Assembly: GCF_017573465.1 (NCBI RefSeq)
Contig: NZ_JAGEPF010000019.1
Coordinates: 185,543 to 249,542 of the forward strand
Reading direction: 5' to 3'
DNA from: Actinomadura violacea
Lineage (GTDB): Bacteria > Actinomycetota > Actinomycetes > Streptosporangiales > Streptosporangiaceae
DNA: 64,000 bases
Shown: one piece after another, positions 1 through 8,138 of the stretch
How the letters are laid out: each line of letters begins with the position of its first letter
How positions within the stretch are numbered: position 1 is the stretch's first letter
Notes under the pieces: model-generated
The model's input: only the letters and a program-made list of their open reading frames with translations
What the model was told of the DNA's origin: nothing
Databases searched by the model: none
Translations under genes and position numbers: made by a program

Positions 1-173
1 AGGTCACCGCCTACGTCGTCGCGGACGGCGTGACCGGGCGGCAGCTGATCGACTTCGTCGCGGACCGGCTGTCGGTGCACAAGCGGCCCCGCGTCGTCCA
101 CCTGGTCGGCTCGCTGCCCCGCAACGCGATGGGCAAGGTCGTCAAGACCCGCCTGCCCGAGCTCGCGCCCTGA
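1..173 (+). CDS. C-terminal end of an AMP-dependent acyl-CoA synthetase (partial)
   Basis: Only the last 56 codons are present (frame begins at base 3; TGA at 171-173). The fragment reads through a short helix ending SVHKRP and the motif LPRNAMGKVVK, the A10 motif of the adenylate-forming enzyme superfamily, whose GK lysine contacts the carboxylate and phosphate during adenylation. 'PRNAMGKV' resembles malonyl-CoA synthetases and medium/long-chain acyl-CoA ligases; the piece is too short to decide. If it were MatB-like, it would fit a malonate-producing pyrimidine route suggested by genes further along, but that is inference. Confidence 0.8.
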   Translation, partial: VTAYVVADGVTGRQLIDFVADRLSVHKRPRVVHLVGSLPRNAMGKVVKTRLPELAP

Positions 174-223
174 CCTGGGAGGGAACACGGAGGGCGGCGG
201 ACGGGGCATTTCGGGCCGGCCAG

Positions 224-229
224 TAAGGT
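224..229 (+). promoter_or_regulatory. Candidate -10 element (TAAGGT) for leaderless codB transcription
   Basis: TAAGGT ends 8 bases before the GTG at 238, placing transcription start at or next to the start codon. No good Shine-Dalgarno sequence precedes the GTG. The same arrangement recurs at several other genes here. Confidence 0.5.
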
Positions 230-237
230 CGTGGCCT

Positions 238-1653
238 GTGTCCAGCTCACCGTCCCCGGGATCCGGCGCGTCCGCGGCCGCGCACTCGCTCGATCCCGTC
301 CCGCCGCACGCCCGCGAGTCGACCGCCGGGAACCAGTTCTGGATCTGGTCGGGCGCGAACATCGCGCCGATCAACTGGGTGCTCGGCGCGCTCGGCATCA
401 AGCTCGGGCTGAGCCTCGCCGACACGGTCGGCGTGCTCGTCGCCGGGAACCTCGTCGGGATGGCGGTGTTCGGGCTGTTCGTGCTGATGGGGCAGCGGAC
501 CGGCGTCACCCAGATGGTGCTGGCCCGGTCGGCGTTCGGGCGGCGCGGCGCGTACCTGCCGGGGGCGCTGCAGGGCGTGATGTCGGCGGGCTGGTGCGCG
601 GTCAACACCTGGATCGTGCTGGACCTGGTGATGGCGCTGCTCGGCCAGGTCGGGGTGCACGGTGGCAACGCGATGAAGATCGTCGTGGTGCTGGTGATCA
701 TGGGGCTGCAGGTGTGGATCGCCGCGTCCGGCTTCCACGCGATCGCCGCGTTCGAGAAATGGACGGTGCCCGTCACGCTGGCGGTGCTCGCGGTGATGAC
801 CGTCGTCGCGTGGACGAAGACCGGCGTGCACTGGGACCACCCGGGCCAGGGCCTCACCGGCAAGGACCGCCTCTCCGCCATGACGACCGTGATGACGGCG
901 ATCGGGGTCGGCTGGGGCATCACCTGGTTCGCCTACGCCTCCGACTACTCGCGGTTCGTGCCGCGCGCGGTGCCGCGCCGCCGGCTGTACGCGGCGAGCG
1001 TCCTCGGCCAGTTCGTGCCGGTCGTGTGGCTCGGCGTGCTCGGCGCGTCGCTGGCGACCGTGAGCGCGACCACCGACCCCGGCAAGCTGATCGTGGACGC
1101 GTTCGGCGCGCTCGCGATCCCGGTGCTGCTGCTGGTGGTGCACGGGCCGATCGCCACGAACATCCTGAACGTCTACAGCTGCTCGCTGTGCGCGCAGACC
1201 GTCGACTGGCACGTGTCCCGCAAGGCGATCTCCTACGGCGTCGGCCTGTTCGCCGCCGCGTTCACGATCCTGCTGATCTTCCAGCAGGACTTCGCGAACA
1301 CCCTGGACGCCTGGCTCGGCGGCCTCGTCACGTGGGTGGTGCCGTGGGCGGCGGTGATGGCCGTCCACTTCTACGTCGTCCGCCGCCAGAACGTCGACAT
1401 CGACGCCCTCTACGACCCGCCCGGACGGTCTCGCCTCGGCGACTTCCGCTGGGACGCCCTCGCCTCGTTCGTGCTGGGGGCCGCGGCGACATGGGCGTTC
1501 CAGTACGGCGTCCCGAAGGCGCTGCAAGGGCCGGCGGCGCGCGCGCTGGGCGGCATCGACCTGTCCTGGCTGGCAGGGGCGCTCGTGGCGGGTGTCCTGT
1601 ACTTCGTCCTGTCGGCCCGGCGCGGCCGGTCATGGGTAGGGGAGCCCGCATGA
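238..1653 (+). CDS. codB: NCS1-family cytosine/purine permease (CodB-like)
   Basis: A 471-aa polytopic membrane protein of the nucleobase:cation symporter-1 family, predicted to import cytosine or a related base. The N-terminal part has the family signature region (GNQFWIWSGANIAPINW, then the LVGMAVFGLFVLMGQRTG segment) and about a dozen hydrophobic stretches follow. Its length is typical of bacterial NCS1 carriers (CodB about 420 aa) with short extensions. The GTG start at 238 is chosen because a -10-like TAAGGT sits just upstream, as in a leaderless mRNA. It overlaps the cytosine deaminase start by four bases (ATGA), so the two are translationally coupled, which supports cytosine as substrate; other purine or pyrimidine bases cannot be excluded. 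Confidence 0.85.
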   Translation: MSSSPSPGSGASAAAHSLDPVPPHARESTAGNQFWIWSGANIAPINWVLGALGIKLGLSLADTVGVLVAGNLVGMAVFGLFVLMGQRTGVTQMVLARSAFGRRGAYLPGALQGVMSAGWCAVNTWIVLDLVMALLGQVGVHGGNAMKIVVVLVIMGLQVWIAASGFHAIAAFEKWTVPVTLAVLAVMTVVAWTKTGVHWDHPGQGLTGKDRLSAMTTVMTAIGVGWGITWFAYASDYSRFVPRAVPRRRLYAASVLGQFVPVVWLGVLGASLATVSATTDPGKLIVDAFGALAIPVLLLVVHGPIATNILNVYSCSLCAQTVDWHVSRKAISYGVGLFAAAFTILLIFQQDFANTLDAWLGGLVTWVVPWAAVMAVHFYVVRRQNVDIDALYDPPGRSRLGDFRWDALASFVLGAAATWAFQYGVPKALQGPAARALGGIDLSWLAGALVAGVLYFVLSARRGRSWVGEPA

Positions 1654-2936
1654 AGCTCCTGACCAACGCCCGCCTGACCGGACGGGACGGCCTGCACGAC
1701 ATCGAGATCGACGGCGACCGGTTCGGACGCGTCGCACCGGCCGGTGAGCTCGCCGGGGGCGAGGTCCTGGCGGACGCCGCCGGCGGCCTGGTGAGCCCGC
1801 CGTTCGTCGAGCCGCACGTCCACCTCGACACCACCCTCACCGCGGGGGAGCCGCGCTGGAACGCGTCCGGGTCCCTGTGGGAGGGGATCGCGGTGTGGAG
1901 CGAGCGCAAGACCACCCTCACCCGCGACGACGTCATCGCCCGCGCGAGCGAGGTGCTGCGCTGGTACGCGGCGAACGGCGTGCTCCACGTCCGCAGCCAC
2001 GTGGACGTCACCGACCCCGGGCTCGTCGCGCTCGACGCGATGATCGAGGTCCGCGAGCGGGTGAAGGACGTCATCGGGCTCCAGCTCGTCGCGTTCCCGC
2101 AGGAGGGCGTCTGCTCCTACGAGAACGGACCGGAACTGCTGGAGGAGGCCGCGAGGCGCGGCGTCGACGCGGTCGGCGCGATCCCGCACTTCGAGGACAC
2201 CCGCGAGGACGGCGTCCGCTCCCTGGAGATCGCCTTCGACATCGCGCAGCGGTACGGGCTGCTGCTGGACGCGCACTGCGACGAGATCGACGACGAGCAG
2301 TCCCGGTTCGTGGAGGTGCTCGCCACCCTCGCCCGGCGCGGCGGGCTCCGCGACCGCGCCACCGCGTCCCACACCACCGCGATGGGCTCCTACAACGGCG
2401 CCTACTCCTACAAGCTCCAGCGGATCCTCGCCCGCTCGGGCATCAACCTGGTGTGCAACCCGCTCGCCAACCTGTGCCTGCAGGGCCGGTTCGACGCCTA
2501 CCCCAAGCGCCGCGGCCTCACCCAGGTCAAGGAGATGCTCGCCGCCGGGGTGAACGTCGCGTTCGGCCACGACGACGTCATGGACCCCTGGTTCCCGCTC
2601 GGGACGGCGTCGTCGCTGCAGGTCGCGCTGGTCGGGATCGCCGCCGCGCAGCTCACCGGCGCCGCCGAGATCGACGAGGCGTTCGCGATGGTGACGTCGC
2701 GGGGGGCGCGGGTGCTCGGGCTCGGCGACGGGTACGGGATCGAGCCGGGCCGCCCGGCGAACCTGGTGGTGCTGCCCGCGTCGTCGCCGTACGACGCCGT
2801 CCGGCGGCAGACCCGGCCGTCCCATGTCGTCGCGCGCGGCCGGATCGTCGCCGAGACCCCGCCCGCGGTGACCCGGCTGACGTGGCCGGGCCGCGAGGCC
2901 GAGGACGTCGACTTCGTGCGCACCCGCGACCGCTAA
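1650..2936 (+). CDS. codA: Cytosine deaminase (amidohydrolase superfamily)
   Basis: A 428-aa metal-dependent amidohydrolase that would deaminate cytosine to uracil and ammonia; E. coli CodA is 427 aa. Metal-binding motifs appear in order: EPHVHLD (the HxH of strand 1, near residue 55), a histidine in LDAHCDEIDDEQ (near 210), a histidine in ASHTTAMGSY, and the distal aspartate in FGHDDVMDPW (near 310). The sequence WNASGSLWEGI after the HxH is typical of the CodA subfamily. The ATG overlaps the permease stop codon. Isocytosine or creatinine deaminase-like activity is possible in this family, but the permease partner favours cytosine. Confidence 0.9.
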   Translation: MKLLTNARLTGRDGLHDIEIDGDRFGRVAPAGELAGGEVLADAAGGLVSPPFVEPHVHLDTTLTAGEPRWNASGSLWEGIAVWSERKTTLTRDDVIARASEVLRWYAANGVLHVRSHVDVTDPGLVALDAMIEVRERVKDVIGLQLVAFPQEGVCSYENGPELLEEAARRGVDAVGAIPHFEDTREDGVRSLEIAFDIAQRYGLLLDAHCDEIDDEQSRFVEVLATLARRGGLRDRATASHTTAMGSYNGAYSYKLQRILARSGINLVCNPLANLCLQGRFDAYPKRRGLTQVKEMLAAGVNVAFGHDDVMDPWFPLGTASSLQVALVGIAAAQLTGAAEIDEAFAMVTSRGARVLGLGDGYGIEPGRPANLVVLPASSPYDAVRRQTRPSHVVARGRIVAETPPAVTRLTWPGREAEDVDFVRTRDR

Positions 2937-2946
2937 GGGAGCAGGG

Positions 2947-3522
2947 CTAGGGGAGCAGGGCCGGGAGCAGCGGCCGGACGAGTCCGGCGGCGGCCGACTC
3001 CGGCAGGTCGGGCGCGTCCGGCGCCGCGGCGAAGTAGTGCAGGAAGCCCTGCTGGAAGCAGCCGCCCATCAGCAGCGCGGCGGCGGCCCCGGTGTCGGCG
3101 CCCGCCGCGACGCGGCCCAGGTCGCGCTCGGCGTCCAGGTAGCGGGCGAGCGCCCGCACCGGCTCCTGGGGGCCCGCGTCGTACTTGCGCAACGCCTCGC
3201 GGCTCGCCGCCATCAGCGCCGGCTGGGCGACCATCGAGGCCATCATCGGGAACGCCCGCCGGTAGAAGGCGAGGGCGCCGTGCGCGACGGCGACCAGGTT
3301 GGCCTCCACGGTCGCCTCGCCCGCGACGGCGTTCGCGGTGAACGCGGGCATCCGCTCCTTGAGCACGGCGAGCATCAGCTGCGCCTTGTCGCGGAAGTGC
3401 TTGTACAGCAGCGCCTCGGAGTACCCGGCGGCCTTGGCGATCTCCTTGGTGGTGGCGCCCGCGACGCCGCGCTCGCGCATGACGTCCGCCGCCGCGTCCA
3501 GGATCCGCTCGCGCGCGGTCAT
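2947..3522 (-). CDS. TetR/AcrR-family transcriptional repressor
   Basis: A 191-aa regulator with a classic N-terminal helix-turn-helix (ARERILDAAADVMRERGV, then TTKEIAKAAGYSEALLYKHF) and an alpha-helical ligand-binding C-terminal half ending in a Leu/Pro-rich tail. It is divergent from the NAD(P)-binding protein at 3608, and the 85-bp gap carries two related palindromes, so it most likely represses both itself and that neighbour. The inducer is unknown. Its 3' end faces codA with only 10 bp between stop codons. Confidence 0.88.
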   Translation of the reverse strand: MTARERILDAAADVMRERGVAGATTKEIAKAAGYSEALLYKHFRDKAQLMLAVLKERMPAFTANAVAGEATVEANLVAVAHGALAFYRRAFPMMASMVAQPALMAASREALRKYDAGPQEPVRALARYLDAERDLGRVAAGADTGAAAALLMGGCFQQGFLHYFAAAPDAPDLPESAAAGLVRPLLPALLP

Positions 3523-3540
3523 CGGCCCGCCCCCTTGACA

Positions 3541-3587
3541 GTGAGTGAATGCTTACTCATCCTAGGGGTTAGTAAACATTCACTCAC
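3541..3587. promoter_or_regulatory. Double TetR operator in the divergent promoter region
   Basis: Two imperfect 18-bp palindromes, TGAGTGAATGCTTACTCA (3542-3559) and TTAGTAAACATTCACTCA (3569-3586), sit head to head. Together they form a larger perfect inverted repeat, GTGAGTGAATG (3541-3551) against CATTCACTCAC (3577-3587). A TTGACA (3535-3540) lies just before the first site. The layout is what a TetR dimer pair controlling divergent promoters would need. Confidence 0.75.
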
Positions 3588-3607
3588 CCATATGAGGAGG
3601 GATCGGG

Positions 3608-4246
3608 ATGAGAATCACGGTCTTCGGTGCGACCGGCGGCATCGGGACGCGGCTGGTCCGCCGGGCGCTGGACGCCGGGCACCAGGTCACCGCCGTCGTC
3701 CGCGACCCCGGCAGGATGCCCGCCGACCTGCGCGACCGCGCCGACGTCGTCCGCGCCGACGTCATGGACCCGGACGCGATCGAGCAGGCGGTGAAGGGCG
3801 CCGACGCCGTCGTCAGCGCCATGGGCCCGCGCGACTTCGGCCCCACCACCGTCTGCGGCGACAGCTCCCGCAGCATCATCGCCGCGATGCGCGCGACCGG
3901 CGCCGGACGGTTCCTCATGGTCAGCATGGGCGCCATCGAGGGCATGCCGGGCGACGACCCGTTCACCCGGTACGTCGTCAAGCCGGTGATCCTCGGCCGG
4001 TTCCTGCGGCACGGCATCGCCGACATGCGCGTCGCCGAGGCGCAGGTCCGCGACTCCGGGCTCGACTGGACGATCGTCCGGCCGCCGAGGCTCACGAACA
4101 AGGAGGGCAAGGGCCACTACCGCAAGGCCGTCGACCGCAGCGTCACCGGCGGTTTCACCATGACCCGCGACGACGTCGCCGCCGCCATGCTCGACCTCGC
4201 CGGCGACCTGCCGTCCATCGGGCACGTGGTCTCCATCGCCGGCTGA
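3608..4246 (+). CDS. NAD(P)-binding atypical SDR (NmrA/YtfG-like)
   Basis: A 212-aa protein with an N-terminal Rossmann motif (ITVFGATGGIGTRL, GxxGxxG) and the layout of atypical short-chain dehydrogenases that bind NAD(P)H, as in NmrA- or BLVRB-like proteins: 'VVRDP' after strand 2, 'DADAVVSAMGP' after strand 4, and 'LDWTIVRPPRL' near residue 155. No substrate can be assigned. A clear Shine-Dalgarno sequence (AGGAGG, 7 bp upstream) fixes the ATG. It is transcribed away from the TetR gene and lies downstream of the double operator, so it is the probable regulated target and may handle the same small molecule that releases the repressor. Confidence 0.8.
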   Translation: MRITVFGATGGIGTRLVRRALDAGHQVTAVVRDPGRMPADLRDRADVVRADVMDPDAIEQAVKGADAVVSAMGPRDFGPTTVCGDSSRSIIAAMRATGAGRFLMVSMGAIEGMPGDDPFTRYVVKPVILGRFLRHGIADMRVAEAQVRDSGLDWTIVRPPRLTNKEGKGHYRKAVDRSVTGGFTMTRDDVAAAMLDLAGDLPSIGHVVSIAG

Positions 4247-4273
4247 CCCGCTCGCACGACGAGGGGGACGGCA

Positions 4274-4285
4274 TGACAGCTGTCA
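4274..4285. promoter_or_regulatory. Perfect 12-bp palindrome upstream of the ABC exporter operon
   Basis: TGACAGCTGTCA is a perfect palindrome about 80 bp before the ABC ATPase start. A weak -10-like GACGCT (4356-4361) ends 6 bases before the ATG at 4368, suggesting a leaderless promoter downstream of this site. Regulator unknown; the nearby NarL-type response regulator is one candidate. Confidence 0.35.
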
Positions 4286-4367
4286 CGCGGAACGGCTGAC
4301 ACCCGCCGCCCGAACCGGTGACACGCACGTCTACCGGCGCCCCGCCGCACCCCGCGACGCTGGGGGC

Positions 4368-5354
4368 ATGGACGACATCCGACCCATCAGCGTCGACGGG
4401 CTGCGCCAGCGGTACGGGGACTTCGAGGCCGTCGCCGGGATCTCCTTCGAGGTCGCGCCCGGCGAGCTGTTCGCGCTCCTCGGCACCAACGGGGCGGGCA
4501 AGACCACCACCCTGGAAACCCTCGAAGGGCACCGGCCCGCCCGGCACGGCACCGTCCGCGTCCTCGGACGCGACCCGTACCGGGAGCGCCGCGCCGTCCG
4601 TCCCGAGATCGGCGTCATGCTCCAGGACGGCGGGTTCTTCCCCGACCTGACCGTCGCCGAGACCGTCGACCGCTTCCGCGGCTTCACCCCGGACCCGCGG
4701 CCCCGCGGCGAGGCGCTGGACCTCGTCGGCCTCGCCGAGCAGGCGGACGTGCGGGTCCGGCAGCTGTCCGGCGGGCAGAAGCGGCGGCTGGACCTCGCGC
4801 TCGCCCTGCTCGGCCGCCCCCGCGTGCTGTTCCTGGACGAGCCGACCACCGGCATGGACCCCGAGGCCCGCCGCGCCACCTGGCGGATCGTCCGGGACCT
4901 CGTCGCCGCCGGCACCACCGTGCTGCTCACCACCCACTACCTGGAGGAGGCCGAGCACCTCGCCGACCGCCTCGCGATCATGCACCGGGGCCGGATCGAG
5001 ACCGCCGGGACGGTCGCCGAGGTCGTCGCCGGGCACGGCGACCGGATCAGCTTCCAGGTGCCCGAGCGGTTCCGCGTCGCCGAGCTGCCCGCGCTGCGCG
5101 GCGCCGGCGCCGACATCGCCGTCGACGCCGGCCGCGCCGTCGCGTCCTACACCGTCACCGAGGCCGGCCTCCAGAGCGGCCTGTACGACCTGCTGCGCTG
5201 GGCCGACGAGCACCGCGTCGAGCTGCGCGGGCTGCAGGCGCGCAGCGCGTCCCTTGAGGACGTCTTCCTCCGCACGTCCGCAGGCGCGCGGGAGACCGAA
5301 GGCACCCGGACCGAGACCGGGGCGGCCGCCGCGCTGGAAGGAGCGTCCCGATGA
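4368..5354 (+). CDS. ABC transporter ATP-binding protein (DrrA/CcmA-like exporter)
   Basis: A 328-aa cytoplasmic ATPase. Walker A is GTNGAGKTT (near residue 40), the signature motif is LSGGQKRRL (near 137), and Walker B is VLFLDEPTTGMD (near 155), followed by the switch histidine in LLTTHYLEEAEHL. The roughly 100-residue C-terminal domain after the ATPase core is typical of DrrA-type drug or lipid exporters. The gene overlaps the ABC-2 permease by four bases (ATGA), and the operon runs on into a two-component system, an arrangement often seen for exporters that answer membrane-active compounds. Substrate unknown. Confidence 0.92.
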   Translation: MDDIRPISVDGLRQRYGDFEAVAGISFEVAPGELFALLGTNGAGKTTTLETLEGHRPARHGTVRVLGRDPYRERRAVRPEIGVMLQDGGFFPDLTVAETVDRFRGFTPDPRPRGEALDLVGLAEQADVRVRQLSGGQKRRLDLALALLGRPRVLFLDEPTTGMDPEARRATWRIVRDLVAAGTTVLLTTHYLEEAEHLADRLAIMHRGRIETAGTVAEVVAGHGDRISFQVPERFRVAELPALRGAGADIAVDAGRAVASYTVTEAGLQSGLYDLLRWADEHRVELRGLQARSASLEDVFLRTSAGARETEGTRTETGAAAALEGASR

Positions 5355-6163
5355 CGATGACCCGCCCCCTGGCCGGCGGCGCCGCCCTGCGCGTCGCGCG
5401 CCTCGACCTCATGCTGCTGTGGCGCAACCGGACCGCGCTGTTCACCGCCGCCGGGCTGCCCGTGCTGTTCGCCGCGCTGCTGTTCCCCGCGCACGGGCAG
5501 AAGGCCGGCGGCATGGACGCCGCGCTGCTCCAGGGCACCGGCCACCTCGGCTTCTTCCTGCTGTTCGCGGTGTTCATGAACCTGGTGAACGTCTTCACCG
5601 CCCGCCGCGAGGACCTGACGCTCAAGCGGCTGCGCGGCACCGCGCTCGCCGACGCCGACATCATCGGCGGCGGCGTCCTCGCCGCCGTCGCGATGTACGC
5701 CGTCCAGGTGCTGGCCCTGCTGGTGGTGCTCGCCGCCGCGCTCGGCGGCCGGTTCCCCGCCGATCCGCTCCTGCTGCTCGTGGGGCTCGCGGGCGGCGCC
5801 GCCGTGTTCGCGCTGCTCGCCTTCGCCGTCTCCGGCCTCACCCCGAACGCCGAGCTGGCCCAGCTCACCGTCCTGCCGATCATGTTCGCCTGCATGGCGG
5901 GCGCCGGCGTCATGTTCCCGCTGGACGGCCTGCCCGCCGCGCTGGAGGAGGCGTGCCGCTGGCTGCCGCTCAGCCCCGTCGTCGAGATCACCCGCACCGC
6001 CTACTTCGGCCGCGACTTCCACGACCACGCCGCCCACGCGTCCGTCGGGTTCGCCGGCGGGTGGACGGCCTGCCTGCCCTCCTTCGCCGTCCTCGCGGTC
6101 TGGCTCGGCCTCGGCCGCGCGATGGCGGGCCGCTGGTTCCGCTGGGAGCCGAGGCGCGCCTGA
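5351..6163 (+). CDS. ABC-2 type transporter permease
   Basis: A 270-aa membrane protein with about six hydrophobic segments. The first (NRTALFTAAGLPVLFAALLF) is followed by a long loop, then a cluster from roughly residue 60 to 265. The sequence TARREDLTLKRLRGTALAD is the characteristic ABC-2 cytoplasmic coupling region. It pairs with the upstream ATPase to form an exporter; the size is normal for half-transporters of the DrrB/linearmycin-resistance type. Start ATG overlaps the ATPase stop. Confidence 0.88.
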   Translation: MTMTRPLAGGAALRVARLDLMLLWRNRTALFTAAGLPVLFAALLFPAHGQKAGGMDAALLQGTGHLGFFLLFAVFMNLVNVFTARREDLTLKRLRGTALADADIIGGGVLAAVAMYAVQVLALLVVLAAALGGRFPADPLLLLVGLAGGAAVFALLAFAVSGLTPNAELAQLTVLPIMFACMAGAGVMFPLDGLPAALEEACRWLPLSPVVEITRTAYFGRDFHDHAAHASVGFAGGWTACLPSFAVLAVWLGLGRAMAGRWFRWEPRRA

Positions 6164-6206
6164 CCGGACGTCCCGCCGTTACAGTCGAGGAGAAGGAGGA
6201 CGGGAC

Positions 6207-7514
6207 ATGACGGTCGCGACCACGGCGGACCTGGAGGCCCAGGACACCCGCAGGCTCGAACGGTACCGCCGCGTGACGTACCGGTCGTTCCTGTGCGCGG
6301 CCCTCGGGTTCATCGCCCCCGGCCTGGCCGGGACGGCCGCCGCCTACGACGACGGCCATATCGGCGTCCCCGTCGCCGTGCTGGCCGTCGTCGGCCTCGG
6401 CCTGATGAGCTGGTTCTACATGCGGCTCGTCCGGGCGGGGCTGGAGGGCGGCGCGTCCCGGCGGGAACTCGTCGCGAGCGGCGCGGTGACCGCCGCGCTC
6501 AGCCTGATGCTGTTCGCGCAGCCGCTGTTCAGCGTCGTCCCCGTCTTCTGGGTGTCGGCGGTGGTCCTGTCGCCGATGAGCCGCCGCCGGATCGCCGAGC
6601 TGTGCCTCGGCACCGGGGCCGCCGCGGGGATCATCGGCAGCGCCGGCACGAAGCACCTCTACCCCGACGGCGACCTGCCCTGGTACGCGCTCGTGCCGAT
6701 CATGGTCGCGGTCTACACCGGCATGTGCGGACTCATCGCGTTCGTGAACCGCTACCAGCGCCGCATGTGGGACCTGCACCAGGAGACGCACGCCGCGCGG
6801 GACGCGCTCGCCCGGCTCGCCGTCACCGAGGAGCGGCTGCGCTTCTCCCGCGACCTGCACGACCTGCTCGGCCACAGCCTCTCCCTGATCGCGGTGAAGA
6901 GCGAGCTCGCCATGCGGCTCGCGGACGCCGACCCCGCCCGCGCCGGCGCGGAGATGGCCGACGTGCAGCGCGCCGCCCGCGACGCGCTGCGCGAGGTGCG
7001 CGCCGCCGTGCACGGCTACCGCGCCGTCGAGCTGGACGCCGAGCTGGCCGGGGTCCGCGCCGTGCTGGAGGCGGCCGGGGTGCGCTGCGACGCCGGAGCG
7101 GTGCCGGACGGCCTGCCGCCCGAGGTCCGCTCCGTGCTCGCCTGGGTGATCCGGGAGGGCGCCACCAACGTGATCAAGCACAGCGAGGCCCGGCACTGCG
7201 CCGTCGCGCTCACCGCGTACGGTGGCTCCGTGGTGCTGGAGATGCGCAACGACGGCGTCCGCGGCGACGCCGGCCCAGGCGCCGCCGCCGGGTCGGGGCT
7301 GACCGGCCTCGCCGAGCGCGCCGTCGTGCTCGGCGGCGAGATCACCGCGGACCGGCACGGCCGCGACGGCTTCCTGCTGCGCGCCGTCGTCCCGCTGCCG
7401 CGCCCCGAGCCGGACGGCCCGTCCGCCGCGACGGCCGCGGAGCCGCGCCCCGAGCCCGCCGAGCCCGCCGAGCCCGCCGAGCCCGCGGCGGCCGCCGGGA
7501 GGAGCGGCCGGTGA
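6207..7514 (+). CDS. Sensor histidine kinase, HisKA_3 type (DesK/LiaS-like)
   Basis: A 435-aa membrane kinase. Residues 25-175 hold four to five hydrophobic segments and no large extracellular domain, so it probably senses the membrane itself. The phospho-acceptor motif is RFSRDLHDLLGHSLSLI (near residue 217), followed by a HATPase_c domain with an N-box (REGATNVIKHSEA) and a glycine-rich lid (GSGLTGLAERAVVLGG). A Pro/Ala/Glu tail contains a repeated EPA unit from a 9-bp repeat. AAGGAGG precedes the ATG by a normal spacing. GTGA overlap couples it to the response regulator; the pair likely controls the preceding exporter. Confidence 0.9.
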   Translation: MTVATTADLEAQDTRRLERYRRVTYRSFLCAALGFIAPGLAGTAAAYDDGHIGVPVAVLAVVGLGLMSWFYMRLVRAGLEGGASRRELVASGAVTAALSLMLFAQPLFSVVPVFWVSAVVLSPMSRRRIAELCLGTGAAAGIIGSAGTKHLYPDGDLPWYALVPIMVAVYTGMCGLIAFVNRYQRRMWDLHQETHAARDALARLAVTEERLRFSRDLHDLLGHSLSLIAVKSELAMRLADADPARAGAEMADVQRAARDALREVRAAVHGYRAVELDAELAGVRAVLEAAGVRCDAGAVPDGLPPEVRSVLAWVIREGATNVIKHSEARHCAVALTAYGGSVVLEMRNDGVRGDAGPGAAAGSGLTGLAERAVVLGGEITADRHGRDGFLLRAVVPLPRPEPDGPSAATAAEPRPEPAEPAEPAEPAAAAGRSGR

Positions 7515-8116
7515 TCCGGATCCTGCTCGCCGACGACGAGCACCTCATCCGCGGCGCCGTCGCCGCGCTCCTCGGGCTGGAGCCCGACCTGGAGGTCGTC
7601 GCCGAGGTCGGCCGGGGCGACGAGGTCGCCGCCGCCGTCGCCGCGCACGCCCCCGACGTCGCCGTCCTCGACATCGACATGCCCGGCGCGGACGGCCTCA
7701 CCGTCGCCGAGGGCCTCGCCGCCGCGGGCGCCCGCTGCTCGGTGTGCATCCTCACGAGCTTCGGCCGCCCCGGCTACCTGCGCCGCGCGATGGCCGCCGG
7801 AGTGCGCGGCTTCGTCGCCAAGGACGCGCCGACGCAGGAACTGGCCGCCGCGATCCGCAAGGTCCACGACGGCGGCCGCTACCTGGACGCCGAGCTCGCC
7901 GCGACCGCGATGGCCGCCGGCGACAACCCGCTGACCGGGCGCGAGCGCGAGATCCTCCGGCTCACCGGCGCCGGCACCGAGACCGCCCGGATCGCGACGC
8001 TGCTGCACCTGTCGGAGGGCACCGTCCGCAACTACCTCTCCACGGCGATGACCAAGCTCGGCGAGCCGTCCCGCTTCGCCGCCGTCCGCGCCGCCCAGGA
8101 GATGGGCTGGATCTGA
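7511..8116 (+). CDS. NarL/FixJ-family response regulator (DesR-like)
   Basis: A 201-aa two-domain regulator. The receiver domain shows the acidic pair (ADDEH, near residue 8), the phosphorylatable aspartate in AVLDIDMPGADG (near 54), a threonine/serine switch (CILTSF) and the lysine in FVAKDAP. The C-terminal LuxR-type helix-turn-helix begins PLTGREREILRL and continues TARIATLLHLSEGTVRNYL. The GTG start overlaps the kinase stop. It is the cognate partner of the upstream kinase; target promoters are not shown directly, though the exporter upstream is the obvious candidate. Confidence 0.93.
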   Translation: MIRILLADDEHLIRGAVAALLGLEPDLEVVAEVGRGDEVAAAVAAHAPDVAVLDIDMPGADGLTVAEGLAAAGARCSVCILTSFGRPGYLRRAMAAGVRGFVAKDAPTQELAAAIRKVHDGGRYLDAELAATAMAAGDNPLTGREREILRLTGAGTETARIATLLHLSEGTVRNYLSTAMTKLGEPSRFAAVRAAQEMGWI

Positions 8117-8126
8117 CGCCGCCCCT

Positions 8127-8132
8127 TAGGCT
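8127..8132 (+). promoter_or_regulatory. Candidate -10 element (TAGGCT), leaderless aminotransferase mRNA
   Basis: TAGGCT ends 6 bases before the GTG at 8139, and no ribosome binding site lies between. It is one of the recurring TAnnnT-n6-8-start arrangements in this window. Confidence 0.5.
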
Positions 8133-8138
8133 GGTGCC

